Below, piece by piece: positions 8,791 to 17,972 of a stretch of DNA of 64,000 nt. Source of the stretch: an uncultured Fretibacterium sp. (GTDB taxonomy: Bacteria > Synergistota > Synergistia > Synergistales > Aminobacteriaceae). The notes beneath the pieces are model-generated. The model was not told the origin of the DNA. It saw only the letters and a list, made by a program, of their open reading frames with translations, and made no database searches. Both the position numbers and the translations under genes were made by a program. Location: NCBI GenBank assembly GCA_946183145.1, contig CAMGZM010000003.1:140320-204319 (forward strand). The letters run 5' to 3'. Each line of letters starts with the position of its first letter. Within the stretch, counting starts at the first letter, position 1.

Positions 8791-10347
8791 TTACACTGCC
8801 TCCTTCTTGCTCTCAGGGATAACGCCTGATGCGTATGTCATTATTGTGTCCGCGTTGAACTCGTCTTTCTGAAGCTCGCCCATCATTTTGCCTTCTGCGA
8901 GGACTATTATCCTGTCTGACATTCCGATTAGCTCCTCCATTTCGGACGAAATCATGAGGACTGCGACTCCTGCTTCTACGAGGTCATTAATCAGCTTGTA
9001 GATCTCATATTTTGCTCCGACATCGATTCCGCGTGTAGGTTCGTCAAAAATTATCAGCTTTGAATTTGCAGCGAGCCATTTTCCGAGAATTACTTTCTGC
9101 TGATTTCCGCCTGAAAGATTTTTCACAAGCTGGTGAATCGACGGGCATTTTATCTGTATATCCTCGCGGTATTTCTCTGCTGTTGTGCGTTCAGTCTTTG
9201 AGTCTATGACGCTCATTTTTGAGATTCGCTCGTAAATCGGCATTGAGATATTATTCTTGATGGAATTTGTGAGCAATGCGCCGTGCCTCTTCCGGTCTTC
9301 AGGAAGCAACGCGATTCCGTGATCTATTGCCGCACGCGGGGACTTGGGGTTAATTTCCTGACCCATGAAGATAATTTTTCCCGACTCTTTGGGACGTGAG
9401 CCGAAAATTACCTGCGCAATCTCAGTACGTCCTGCGCCTACGAGTCCGCCGAGTCCTAACACTTCACCCGCATGAACCTTGAAGGAAATATTTTCGTCGC
9501 CGTTTCCCGTAACATTCTGAAGCTCAAGCACAACTTCATCACGTACGCAGGGTTTTCGCGGCGGATATTTCTGCGTCATTTCGCGGCCGACCATTAACTT
9601 TATGAGATCGTCAACCTGATGAGGGATTGTCGCGGGGTCTTTGTCGGTTATGAGAGTGTCAACATATTCGCCGTCTCTGATAACTTCTATGCGGTCTGAG
9701 AGCCTGAAAATTTCTTCAAGCCTGTGTGATATGTAGATGATTGAGACTCCCCGCGATTTCAGCAATTCTACAACTTTGAACATGCTTTCAACTTCATTTG
9801 TTGTGAGGGGTGCTGAAGGTTCATCCATGATTAAGACTTGCGCGTTCTGCTGGATTGCCTTTGCGATTTCAACCATTTGCTGATAGCCGACGGACAAATT
9901 TTTGACGAGCGTACGAGGATTAATCTTAATGTTGAGCTGCTCGAAAGCCTTTGCTGCTTCTTCCTCCATTGCTTTGCGGTCGATAACGATTCCGTTTTTC
10001 TTGAGGATTGGACGGCCCAAGAACATATTTTCAGCCGCTGACAATTCGCCGACATTGTTGAACTCCTGATAGATTATCGCGATTCCGTTTTCTGAAGCAA
10101 GCTGAGGAGTCATCCGTGAAAACTCTCTGACTTCTCCGTCTTTGTCCTTCTTGACTCTAATTTTTCCTGACGTGGGAATTACCGCGCCTGAGCAGCATTT
10201 TATGAGGGTTGATTTTCCTGCTCCATTTTCGCCGATGAGTCCGAGAATTTCTCCGCGCCTGAGCTGTAATGTAACATCTTTCAGCGCAACGACACCGGGA
10301 TATTCTTTGCGTATATGCTCAAGTTCAAGCACATAATCTTCTGCCAC
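8791..10347 (-). CDS. ABC transporter ATPase, sugar type (RbsA/MglA-like, duplicated)
   Basis: A 518-residue ATPase with two nucleotide-binding domains in one chain, as usual for CUT2-type sugar importers. The first half has Walker A GENGAGKST, signature LSVGYQQ and Walker B VLIMDEPSAPL; the second half has the degenerate A loop GLVGAGRTE, signature LSGGNQQK and IIFDEPTRGIDVG. The first site has SVGYQ in place of the consensus SGGQ. The start is taken as GTG at 10347, with AGGAGGTG nine bases upstream; an in-frame extension of 14 residues upstream has no SD. A hairpin with a T-run separates it from the binding-protein gene. Confidence 0.92.
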   Translation of the reverse strand: MAEDYVLELEHIRKEYPGVVALKDVTLQLRRGEILGLIGENGAGKSTLIKCCSGAVIPTSGKIRVKKDKDGEVREFSRMTPQLASENGIAIIYQEFNNVGELSAAENMFLGRPILKKNGIVIDRKAMEEEAAKAFEQLNIKINPRTLVKNLSVGYQQMVEIAKAIQQNAQVLIMDEPSAPLTTNEVESMFKVVELLKSRGVSIIYISHRLEEIFRLSDRIEVIRDGEYVDTLITDKDPATIPHQVDDLIKLMVGREMTQKYPPRKPCVRDEVVLELQNVTGNGDENISFKVHAGEVLGLGGLVGAGRTEIAQVIFGSRPKESGKIIFMGQEINPKSPRAAIDHGIALLPEDRKRHGALLTNSIKNNISMPIYERISKMSVIDSKTERTTAEKYREDIQIKCPSIHQLVKNLSGGNQQKVILGKWLAANSKLIIFDEPTRGIDVGAKYEIYKLINDLVEAGVAVLMISSEMEELIGMSDRIIVLAEGKMMGELQKDEFNADTIMTYASGVIPESKKEAV

Positions 10348-10371
10348 TGTATTACACCTCCTGCATTCAAC

Positions 10372-10406
10372 AAAAAAAGGGACTCCCATGACTTACGGGA
10401 AGCCCC
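10372..10406 (-). terminator. intra-operon hairpin terminator/attenuator after the binding-protein gene
   Basis: Minus-strand GGGGCTTCCC (complement of 10397-10406) pairs, with one mismatch and two G-T pairs, with GGGAGTCCCT (complement of 10378-10387), followed by seven T. It lies between the binding-protein stop and the ATPase SD and would let only part of the transcripts continue, giving excess binding protein. Confidence 0.7.
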
Positions 10407-10422
10407 TGGGATTTCGCGTTTG

Positions 10423-11448
10423 TTATTTCATTCCGGCCATGATCTTTGAGACGTTTTCGGCTGTGATGGGTGCTACGCCTCTGAAAACGTTTTTGGCATC
10501 AAGTTTGCCTTCAAGGATTAACGCGAACATTGACGCGCATGAACGCCCTGTATCCTCGTCTGAACCCTCAAAGCCTATAATGCCCTTTGCTGGGTATGTG
10601 GGATCCGCGAGCTGTCCGAGCTGCTGTTTCGTTACGTCCGTCGTGAAGACTCCCATGTCATCGGGGATTTTTCCGCCCGTGAAAATCTGAAGTGCTTCAT
10701 CTGCTCCGATCATTGCGCCGGCACCGATTCCTGTGATGACTTTTGCGTTCGGATGAGCCTGCAATATCGTGTCCATTGCGTTCTGTGCTACGTTGGCTTC
10801 AATGGCGGCTGTTGTTGCTACGATTTCATATTTTCCGTCAGCAATATTCTTCATGCCGATCTTGATTCCGTTCTCGCGCTCAAGAAGTATTACTGTCTGA
10901 GGATAACCGATTATGACAACTTCCGCTTTCTTGTCCGCTGTGAAATGCTCATTGATGAATTTTCCGGCAAGCTCTCCGATTGCAATTCCCAGATCTGTAT
11001 TGTTGAGTATCCAGTTTGCGTCGGTGTTCGTCATCGGGTCATCCCAGCACATGACTTTGATTCCGAAATTGCGGGCTTCAGCGCAGGCATCTTCAACGGC
11101 GTTCGCGTCTGACGGGTGAACCATAATCAAATCGCATCCGGCTGAAACAAAGTTCTCAATCTGTGAAATCTGAGTCGCTGAGCTGTCATTGCATCCGACA
11201 ATCGTATACTCAGCTCCGGCCTTTTCGAGAATCTCACCGAGTGCTGTCATGACTCCCGCCCAGTAAGCATTCTGTAATGACTGAATCGTTATGCCGAGTT
11301 TCTTGCCCTTGAGGACGCTCAGATCTGCCTTTGCGTAAAACTCAGGGGAAGCCTGTATTCCTTCTGTCTTTGCGGTGTCAGCGGCCATTGCGCAGACGGG
11401 GAGCGCGAGAAGCATTGCGAGTGTGAAAAGTGCGATAAACTTCTTCAT
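10423..11448 (-). CDS. sugar/polyol ABC transporter periplasmic binding protein
   Basis: A 341-residue protein with a clear Sec signal peptide (MKKFIALFTLAMLLALPVCA, cleavage near AMA|AD) and the type I periplasmic binding fold of the RbsB/Peripla_BP_4 family: GKKLGITIQSLQNAYWAGV at the start of the mature domain, VGCNDSSATQISQIENF, DLIMVHPSDANAVEDAC, VMCWDDPMT and GAMIGADEALQ. A cysteine in the signal peptide (VCAMA) is not placed in a lipobox. It delivers an unphosphorylated sugar or polyol to the permease/ATPase encoded downstream. It follows the SDR dehydrogenase gene in the operon by about 54 bases. Confidence 0.92.
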   Translation of the reverse strand: MKKFIALFTLAMLLALPVCAMAADTAKTEGIQASPEFYAKADLSVLKGKKLGITIQSLQNAYWAGVMTALGEILEKAGAEYTIVGCNDSSATQISQIENFVSAGCDLIMVHPSDANAVEDACAEARNFGIKVMCWDDPMTNTDANWILNNTDLGIAIGELAGKFINEHFTADKKAEVVIIGYPQTVILLERENGIKIGMKNIADGKYEIVATTAAIEANVAQNAMDTILQAHPNAKVITGIGAGAMIGADEALQIFTGGKIPDDMGVFTTDVTKQQLGQLADPTYPAKGIIGFEGSDEDTGRSCASMFALILEGKLDAKNVFRGVAPITAENVSKIMAGMK

Positions 11449-11502
11449 GTTTGTATCTCCTTTGTGTTATGAATACTTACGCCCAGTTAAGGACGCTGAA
11501 GC

Positions 11503-12279
11503 CTAGAAGCATGTGAACGCGCCGTCAAGACCGAAATCCGCGCCCGTTGTGAATGTGCTTGTGTCGCCCGCAAGATATACGCAAATTGACTCTAACTCTT
11601 CAGGCGTACCGAGTCTTCCTGTCGGTGAAAGCTCTTCCCATTTCGCGATTAACGGCTTGAGGAACTCCGACGCTTTAATCAGGTCCGTAGCAATGTAGCC
11701 GGGGCTTATGCTGTTGACTCTGACTCCTCTTTTCGCCCATTCGACAGCAAGGGACTTTGTGAGCTGGATTACTCCTGCTTTGCTTGCGTTGTATGCGCAC
11801 TGGGGCTGAGGAACGTTGACGATATGAGCGGACATTGAAGCGGTGTTGATGATTGAGCCGCCTCCGTGAGCGAGCATGTATTTTCCCGCAATTGTGTCTG
11901 TGAGGAACACGCTGTTGAGATTCACGTTGATGACTTTGAGCCATTGCGCGTATGTCATCTCATCGGCGGGAGCGTTGATGCAAATTCCTGCGTTTGCGTG
12001 GCAGAAATTGAGTCCTCCGAGTTTTTCGACAACTTCATTCACCATCGCTTTAACGTCGTCTTCATTCGTTACGTCGCACTTGATTGCGATAACTTTGCGC
12101 CCTGTAGCTTTTGCGATTTCGCTTGCTGTCTTTGTTGCCTCGTCAATGTCAAGGTCAACGATAGCAACATCAGCTCCGGCCTCAGCGAATGCGGTTGCTG
12201 TGCATTTGCCGATACCCCTCGCGCCGCCGGTAACAAAGCCCTTCTTGCCGTCAAGGCGCATTTTCTCAATAATGCCCAA
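11503..12279 (-). CDS. short-chain dehydrogenase/reductase (polyol or ketose type)
   Basis: A 258-residue classical SDR. Cofactor motif VTGGARGIGK (about residues 16-25) with IVDLDID placing an Asp after beta-2 (NAD preference), NNAG replaced by HANAGI, catalytic Ser in NTASMS and the YNASK active-site pair (about 158-162), then SPGYI. Such enzymes oxidise polyols or reduce ketoses. It begins with TTG at 12279; the start is fixed by AGGGAGG eight bases upstream. First gene of the transport operon, so two dehydrogenases (SDR here, zinc MDR at the end) bracket the transporter. Confidence 0.88.
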   Translation of the reverse strand: MGIIEKMRLDGKKGFVTGGARGIGKCTATAFAEAGADVAIVDLDIDEATKTASEIAKATGRKVIAIKCDVTNEDDVKAMVNEVVEKLGGLNFCHANAGICINAPADEMTYAQWLKVINVNLNSVFLTDTIAGKYMLAHGGGSIINTASMSAHIVNVPQPQCAYNASKAGVIQLTKSLAVEWAKRGVRVNSISPGYIATDLIKASEFLKPLIAKWEELSPTGRLGTPEELESICVYLAGDTSTFTTGADFGLDGAFTCF

Positions 12280-12348
12280 AATTAAGACCTCCCTAAAATT
12301 AAGCAGTGTGTGAGGAAATATATTTGTTAATGAAAAATGGATGTGTAA

Positions 12349-12377
12349 AATTTAATGGACAGATATGATTTTGTCAA
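12349..12377 (-). promoter_or_regulatory. probable promoter of the SDR/ABC/dehydrogenase operon
   Basis: On the minus strand TTGACA (12377-12372), a 17-base spacer, and TAAATT (12354-12349). The -35 box is perfect and the -10 box matches four of six. It gives a leader of about 65 bases to the TTG start at 12279. Confidence 0.6.
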
Positions 12378-12595
12378 TCGCTATAATTTACGAACAAATT
12401 GCAGACAAAGTGAAAGAGTTTATAGCCTCGCTTGAGATTGATACGCTGTACGAAATTGTGAGGGAGCGAACGCCATTTGCGGAAGGAAAAGACTATATAC
12501 TCCTAAGCAAAATGCCTTCACACAATATTACGATTGGCGCGACACTCCCATATATCATAAATTTTCTGGATAACTTGCCGGATGTTAAGCCTTAA
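12365..12595 (+). CDS. possible small protein or gene remnant
   Basis: A 76-codon frame whose residues from about 9 onward (EQIADKVKEFIASLEIDTLY...) look like real protein in composition. There is no SD before its ATG. An ATG at 12356 in another frame encodes MDRYDFVNRYN and then runs out, so one indel near 12390-12400 could join the two into one longer gene. It also overlaps a minus-strand promoter. Function unknown; it may be a decayed gene. Confidence 0.3.
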   Translation: MILSIAIIYEQIADKVKEFIASLEIDTLYEIVRERTPFAEGKDYILLSKMPSHNITIGATLPYIINFLDNLPDVKP

Positions 12596-12631
12596 TGTTT
12601 GAGCGTATTGCTGTCTGTTGCTGACTGTTTA

Positions 12632-13300
12632 CTATCTTGCGCCGTATGAGCGTAGGAGGTTGGCAATTCCTGTGTAGCCGTAATATTCAGCCCACGCTAA
12701 AGCTGTCAAACCGTCATTATCCTTAGCGTTGAAATACGCACCATAATCTAGCAATACTCTTACTGTCTCGGCATTGAGGCCTATTGTCGCCAATATTAAA
12801 GCAGTAAATCCGTTATCTCTCCTAGCATTGACATTTGCGCCATTCATTATGGCTTCTTCAACTTTTTGGGCATTACCAGACTCGCAGAGTTCAAGAAATT
12901 CTTTATCCTTCATTGCCTGACGTTGCTTCTCGGCTTTTATCCGCTGTAATTCCTGCTGTAGTGTTTCAATGCGCCGTGATTCATTCTGTGGTTTTGCTTC
13001 CGACTCCCTCAATGCTTCATCTTTTCGCTGTAATTCCCGCTGTAGAGCCTCAAGCTGATTCTTCACGTCCTGCCTTTGAGCTTCTGACTCCTTCAGTGCC
13101 TCCTGCAAACTCTCAATTTCCTTCTTGGTATTCCCAAATCTGAACATATCATTCTCCATCCTTTCGAGTTCCTTCTTCTTTAGCCTGTACATTTTCATGA
13201 ATGAACGGTAACGACTGTACAGCCATCCCAGAAGCGCAAGCACAAGCCCCGCAATTATTTCTCCTCTTGCTTCCCTCAGCCATTCGATAACATTCTCCAA
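12632..13300 (-). CDS. membrane-anchored coiled-coil protein with ankyrin repeats
   Basis: A 222-residue protein of unknown role. Order of parts: a single hydrophobic helix (about residues 14-28, IIAGLVLALLGWLYS), a basic cytoplasmic stretch, a long Glu/Gln/Arg-rich coiled coil (about 40-130), and two ankyrin repeats (NGANVNARRDNGFTALILA and YGAYFNAKDNDGLTALAWA) plus a cap ending in LLRSYGAR. The start is TTG, chosen because AAGGAGG lies ten bases upstream. Ankyrin repeats imply binding of a protein partner at the membrane. It stands alone between two operons. Confidence 0.8.
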   Translation of the reverse strand: MENVIEWLREARGEIIAGLVLALLGWLYSRYRSFMKMYRLKKKELERMENDMFRFGNTKKEIESLQEALKESEAQRQDVKNQLEALQRELQRKDEALRESEAKPQNESRRIETLQQELQRIKAEKQRQAMKDKEFLELCESGNAQKVEEAIMNGANVNARRDNGFTALILATIGLNAETVRVLLDYGAYFNAKDNDGLTALAWAEYYGYTGIANLLRSYGAR

Positions 13301-13336
13301 CAGTTACACGCCTCCTTCTTGCAAGAAATATATCAT

Positions 13337-13369
13337 AAAAAAATCCCCCCTGCACAAAGACAGAGGGGA
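13337..13369 (-). terminator. Rho-independent terminator after transaldolase
   Basis: Minus-strand stem TCCCCTCTG/CAGGGGGGA (complement of 13361-13369 and 13344-13352, nine pairs with one G-T) with an eight-base loop, followed by seven T. It sits 11 bases after the transaldolase stop and closes the gatZ-tal operon. Confidence 0.9.
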
Positions 13370-13379
13370 GACGAAATGC

Positions 13380-14417
13380 CTAACGTTTTCCGGCTTTGGT
13401 TTCAATCGCCGACATCAACGACTCGAACGCAGCGTTAAAGGATTTGAGTCCGTCAGCAAGAAGTTTAGCGCAAACTTCACCGAGATTGATTCCGATTTCC
13501 GCAAGCCTCTTCATGTCAGCTTCAGCCTCAGCGAGTCCAGTCTCAAGAGTCAGTGCCGCTTTGCCGTGATTCACGAATGCTTCAAGCGTTGCAGGCGGTA
13601 TGGTGTTCACTGTGTCAGGGCCGATTAATTCCTCGACATATTTCACGTCGGAGTACGCTTTGTTCTTTGTACCCGTGCTTGCCCACAAAGGACGCTGAAC
13701 GAGTCCCGCGCCCGCAAACAGCCTCTTGAAATCCTGATACATGAGCTTGATTCCGTCAACAGCAATCCGCCCGCACAATGACGACTCGCCCTTCTCAGCA
13801 AGCAGTTTGTCCACAGCACCATCAACACGGCTCACGAAAACTGACGCGACAGAAGCCGCTTTGCCTCCGCGCTTTACTCCCTCAAGATATGCTTTTGCGA
13901 CATCAACATACTGAGCGTGTGAGAAAATCAGCGTTGAGTTCACGTTGACGTTTGACGCAATGCACTCCGTTAATGCCGAAATTCCTTCAGGTGTCGCAGG
14001 AATCTTTATCATGACATTCGGACGGTTGAGAAGCGCGAACAATCTTTTTGCCTCGCTGATAGTCGTATCACGGTCAGACGCTAAGAGCGGATTCACTTCC
14101 AGCGAAACATAGCCGTCTTTGCCGTTCGTCCTGTCGTAAACCTGGCGCATAATGTCCGCAGCCGCTCCGACTTCCTGAACCGTTAAAGCCTCGTAGATTT
14201 CCGCTGTTGATTTTCCTGATGATGAAAGTGATTTTATTGCGCCGTCATAGTCCGCTGTCTTTGCGATTGCGTTCTCAAAGATTGATGGGTTTGTCGTAAC
14301 GCCCGTAACGCCGAGATTAATCCATTCCTGAAGACCGCCGGAAGCTACTAACTCCCTGTTGATGTAGTCAAGCCATATTGACTGACCCAAGTTGAACGCC
14401 TGATGTATTGCCGTCAT
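13380..14417 (-). CDS. tal: transaldolase
   Basis: A 345-residue transaldolase: transfers a dihydroxyacetone unit between sedoheptulose 7-phosphate and glyceraldehyde 3-phosphate through a Schiff base. The length and motifs fit the longer Tal class: GVTGVTTNPSIFENAI (about residues 37-52), SLEVNPLLASD, the active-site lysine in NVMIKIPATPEG, NVNSTLIFS, and RPLWASTGTKN. AAGGAGG precedes the ATG. Last gene of the operon, following the FGGY kinase by 16 bases. With the adjacent transketolase it provides the non-oxidative pentose phosphate shuffle. Confidence 0.93.
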   Translation of the reverse strand: MTAIHQAFNLGQSIWLDYINRELVASGGLQEWINLGVTGVTTNPSIFENAIAKTADYDGAIKSLSSSGKSTAEIYEALTVQEVGAAADIMRQVYDRTNGKDGYVSLEVNPLLASDRDTTISEAKRLFALLNRPNVMIKIPATPEGISALTECIASNVNVNSTLIFSHAQYVDVAKAYLEGVKRGGKAASVASVFVSRVDGAVDKLLAEKGESSLCGRIAVDGIKLMYQDFKRLFAGAGLVQRPLWASTGTKNKAYSDVKYVEELIGPDTVNTIPPATLEAFVNHGKAALTLETGLAEAEADMKRLAEIGINLGEVCAKLLADGLKSFNAAFESLMSAIETKAGKR

Positions 14418-14433
14418 TGATGATATTTCCTCC

Positions 14434-16029
14434 TTACCATTTCATTGCGTTAATCGCTGCTTTCTCGATTTCAAGTCCAGCAACGTAACGCTGTGTAAAT
14501 TCTTCAAAGCCTTTCACTTCTTCGGGGTCAGGGTTCACAGCTTCCCCGGACAAGTCTTTGAACACGCGGTTGTTGAGATAGTCTTCAAGTTTACCCGCGC
14601 TTTTTCCGTCAGCAAGATACGCCGCAAGAAGCGCGATTCCCCATGCGCCTCCCTCGCTCGCTGTCGACATGACATAGACGGGAGAATTTACCGCCGCCGC
14701 AAGAAATTTCTGCATGACTAACGGAGTCTTGAAGAGTCCGCCGTGCCCGGTGATTCTGTCAAGCCTGACTCCCTCGTCCTTGAGAAGAATATCCATTCCT
14801 AATTTCACCGCGCCTAATGACGTGTAGAGATTCACGCGCATGAAGTTAGCGAGGTTGAATTTGCTGTCGGGCATTCGTGCGAACAACGGCCTTCCCTCGT
14901 TGATGAACGTAACATTTTCGCCGGAATAATAGCCGTACGCTAAGAGTCCCCCGCAATCCTTATCGCCTGTAAGCGCATGTGTGTACAATTTGCCGTACAG
15001 TTCGCCCATGTCGGCGGTAATCCCCATGAGTCCGCAGAACTCGTTGAAGATTGAGACCCACGCATTGAGATCGCTCGTTCCGTTATTGGCGTGGGACATA
15101 GCACACGGGAATCCTGAAGGAGTCGTAACCATGTCAATCTCGCGGTGTAACTTCTTGAGCTTTTTGTCGACTACTATCATCGCAAACGTGCTTGTTCCGG
15201 CTGAAAGATTGCCTGTTCCGGGGGCGACTGCGTTTGTTGCTGTCATTCCCGTACCTGCGTCGCCTTCGGGAGGGCATAACGGGATTCCGGCTTTGAGCGT
15301 TCCTGTTTCGTCGAGGAGTTTTGCGCCCTCTGCTGTGAGTTTTCCGGCGTTGTCTCCTGCAACTAAAACTTTCGGGAAAACGTCAAACAGCCTCAAATCA
15401 TGGCCGTGTTTCTTCATGAGAGCGTCAAATTTTGCGGCCATGTCGGAGTCGTAATCGTGAGTCTCCGAGTCAATCGGGAACATTCCGGCAGCGTCTCCAA
15501 TCCCGATAACCTTCTCGCCCGTGAGTCTGTAGTGAATGTACGCGGCAAGTGTGAAGACTGAAGCAACATTCTTCACGTGGGACTCGCCGTCTAATATTCT
15601 CTGGTACAGATGAGCGCATGACCATCTTAACGGGATGTTGAAGTCAAATAATTCTGTGAGTTCGTCAGCGGCTTGAGTCGTGTTAGTGTTGCGCCAAGTC
15701 TGGAAGCGGGCAATCTGCTTGTCGTCTTTGTCGAGAGCAATATAGCCGTGCATCATTGCGCTGATTCCCATTGCCCCGAACGTTGAAGGTGTTACGCCGT
15801 ATTTCGACTTGACATCTTTACGCAGTGATGAGTAGCACGAACGTAATCCGGCTTCTGCGTCCTCAAGGTCATATGTCCATACGCCGTCAACGAGTTTGTT
15901 CTCCCAGTCGTGAACCCCTGACGCTAACACATGGCCGTCATAATCGACTAACACGCCTTTGATTCTCGTTGAGCCGAACTCAATCCCTAATGCTGTTTTT
16001 CCCTCAAGGATTAACGTTTTTGCGTCCAT
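14434..16029 (-). CDS. FGGY-family carbohydrate kinase (xylulokinase/ribulokinase type)
   Basis: A 531-residue sugar kinase of the FGGY family: N-terminal phosphate-binding loop ALGIEFGSTRIKGVLVD, central GTGNLSAGTSTFAM, and C-terminal GHGGLFKTP and MSTASEGGAWGIALLAAY. These ATP-dependent enzymes phosphorylate ketoses or polyols such as xylulose or ribulose. Its neighbours are transketolase upstream (4 bases) and transaldolase downstream, which suits a ketopentose substrate delivering a pentose phosphate. The exact substrate cannot be read. SD AAGGAAG precedes the ATG. Confidence 0.85.
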   Translation of the reverse strand: MDAKTLILEGKTALGIEFGSTRIKGVLVDYDGHVLASGVHDWENKLVDGVWTYDLEDAEAGLRSCYSSLRKDVKSKYGVTPSTFGAMGISAMMHGYIALDKDDKQIARFQTWRNTNTTQAADELTELFDFNIPLRWSCAHLYQRILDGESHVKNVASVFTLAAYIHYRLTGEKVIGIGDAAGMFPIDSETHDYDSDMAAKFDALMKKHGHDLRLFDVFPKVLVAGDNAGKLTAEGAKLLDETGTLKAGIPLCPPEGDAGTGMTATNAVAPGTGNLSAGTSTFAMIVVDKKLKKLHREIDMVTTPSGFPCAMSHANNGTSDLNAWVSIFNEFCGLMGITADMGELYGKLYTHALTGDKDCGGLLAYGYYSGENVTFINEGRPLFARMPDSKFNLANFMRVNLYTSLGAVKLGMDILLKDEGVRLDRITGHGGLFKTPLVMQKFLAAAVNSPVYVMSTASEGGAWGIALLAAYLADGKSAGKLEDYLNNRVFKDLSGEAVNPDPEEVKGFEEFTQRYVAGLEIEKAAINAMKW

Positions 16030-16033
16030 AAAT

Positions 16034-17953
16034 CTATCTTCCTTTCATGAACGAGTCAGCTATCTTTTCAGCAGAGAGTCCCATTTCAGCGCGGACTGAG
16101 TCAGAATTTCCCGATTCGCCGTAATGATTCACTCCGAGAGTCTGAAGTTTCGGGAGTGCGATTCCTTTTCGTGCTGACTCAAGTACCATCACTGCGCCCA
16201 TTCCTGTATTTGCGTTGTGATCTTCTACCGTCATAACATGGCCGGTCTTCACAGCTTCGTTTATCGCTGACATATCCGGCTCAAGCGGGCATGATACGCC
16301 GTAAACAGAAACTTCAACGCCTTTTGACGCGAGAATGTCTGCGGCCTTCAGAGCGATTTGCGCCATGTAGCCGAGTGCGAATATTGCGCCGTCTTTACCC
16401 TCGCGGAGCTTGTCTGCTTTCCCGTATGTGAATCCGTAACTGCCTGTGTAATATTTCAGCCCGTCAATCTTTGAACGTCCCACAGCCATGCAAATATCGC
16501 CCGGAGTTTTCAGCATCCAGCGAGTCGCCCTGTCAGTCTGATTCGGGTCAACAGGTACAACGAGCTTCCAGCCGAACATGTTACGCATGAGTCCAACGTA
16601 ATCGATACACTGATGTGTTTTTCCGTCCTCGCCTACGTCAAGCCCGACATGAGTCAGTACTGTCTTGTTTCCTGCGCGGTTAATGTCGTTAAGCCTCTGC
16701 TGGTTGTAGACCTCATCAACGCCGAAAACGCCAAATTCCGCCCATACGCTGACGACTCCCGCAAGGCTCGCAGTCCCTGAAGCTGTAGCAACTGAATGTT
16801 CCTGTATACCGCTCTGAATGAAATTGTCGGGGCATTCCTTCTTGAAGGCTCCTGTCATTACGGACGGGGATAAATCGCAGTCGAATACGAGAATCGGAGT
16901 CCTGCCTTCCTTCTTGTAGTTGCGTTTGCCGACATCAGCGAGAGCTTTGCCGAATGCGCCGCGGTTGTCTGAAGCCTTTTCGCCCTCGTAATCAAACGGA
17001 GTCCCCGTGTCAATGTTCGGTGCGGGGGGAAAATCTATCTTCCTTCCTGCGAATGTGGGAGGATTCTTGCGGCGTTCGAGTGCCTTTGCGAGCGTGTCAG
17101 GTTCTCCGCCGAGATGAGCTACAATTTTCGCGTAATCGTCATTTGGCACTGGCTTTCCGTGATAGTCGGGGATTCCTTCCATGATTAAGCCGTCTTTGCC
17201 CATTACTGTTTTGCACAAAAGCACGGTGGGCTTGCCATTTTTGCCCGCGTTCCTGAGAGCCTCATAGATTGCCGCAAATGAATGCCCGTCAACCTCTACA
17301 GCCTCCCAGCCGTCAGCCTCCCACAATGCGCGAATGTCGCACGGCAAAATTTCCTGACGAGTTCCCGATAACTGTATGTCGTTCCAGTCAATGAGAGCCG
17401 TTAAGCCTGTGAGCTTCTGAGAGACTGCCATTCTGCGGGCTTCTGCGATTTGTCCCTTTGTCTGTCCTCCGTCACCCATGAGAACATACACGCGGCCATG
17501 ATGATTATTTGCCTTCTGTGCGAGTGCGAATCCGACTCCCGCTGAGAGTCCCTGACCTAAATTCCCCGTGCCTAAATCGATTCCGGGTACTTCACGCTCA
17601 ACATGTCCCTGAAAGACTGAGCCGCACTGCCTGAAATGCGACATTGCCTCTTCACGGTCAACGAATCCCCATTCCGCTAACGTTGCGTAGACTCCTGCTG
17701 ACGTATGGCCGTGAGAGATTACGACATAATCACGCGCTGTTGTGCTGCAATTTTCGGGTGTGAGGTCGGCGACTCCGTATACTGTCATGAACATCTCCAT
17801 GCTTGAGAACGCTCCGCCGGGGTGTCCTGACTTTGCCGCGCTTACCATCGTAAGGGCTGTTATTCTCGCTCTCTTTGCTGATGTTTCGAGGGCTGTTATC
17901 TGTTCGGGCGTTAATTTCTCTGAGGGGTATTTGTGGATATTGGGTAATGCCAT
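16034..17953 (-). CDS. tkt: transketolase (single chain)
   Basis: A 639-residue full-length transketolase. Thiamin diphosphate site: GHTSAGVYATLAEWG, the LGQGLSAGVGFA segment, and GDGGQTKGQIAEA ... DWNDIQLSG (GDG...N motif, about residues 158-195); pyrimidine-domain start VFDCDLSPSVMTGAFKK and FIQSGIQEHSVATASGTA with the catalytic Glu; C-terminal VSVYGVSCPLEPD. Many anaerobes split the enzyme in two; here it is one chain. AGGAGG precedes the ATG. Part of the gatZ-gatY-tkt-kinase-tal operon. Confidence 0.93.
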   Translation of the reverse strand: MALPNIHKYPSEKLTPEQITALETSAKRARITALTMVSAAKSGHPGGAFSSMEMFMTVYGVADLTPENCSTTARDYVVISHGHTSAGVYATLAEWGFVDREEAMSHFRQCGSVFQGHVEREVPGIDLGTGNLGQGLSAGVGFALAQKANNHHGRVYVLMGDGGQTKGQIAEARRMAVSQKLTGLTALIDWNDIQLSGTRQEILPCDIRALWEADGWEAVEVDGHSFAAIYEALRNAGKNGKPTVLLCKTVMGKDGLIMEGIPDYHGKPVPNDDYAKIVAHLGGEPDTLAKALERRKNPPTFAGRKIDFPPAPNIDTGTPFDYEGEKASDNRGAFGKALADVGKRNYKKEGRTPILVFDCDLSPSVMTGAFKKECPDNFIQSGIQEHSVATASGTASLAGVVSVWAEFGVFGVDEVYNQQRLNDINRAGNKTVLTHVGLDVGEDGKTHQCIDYVGLMRNMFGWKLVVPVDPNQTDRATRWMLKTPGDICMAVGRSKIDGLKYYTGSYGFTYGKADKLREGKDGAIFALGYMAQIALKAADILASKGVEVSVYGVSCPLEPDMSAINEAVKTGHVMTVEDHNANTGMGAVMVLESARKGIALPKLQTLGVNHYGESGNSDSVRAEMGLSAEKIADSFMKGR

Positions 17954-17972
17954 AATGATTCCTCCTGTTGAT

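Noticed and set aside
14981..15454. Open frame of 157 codons on the plus strand within the FGGY kinase gene
   Set aside because: It is a shadow of the kinase coding strand with a Pro/Ser/Val-rich, family-less product.
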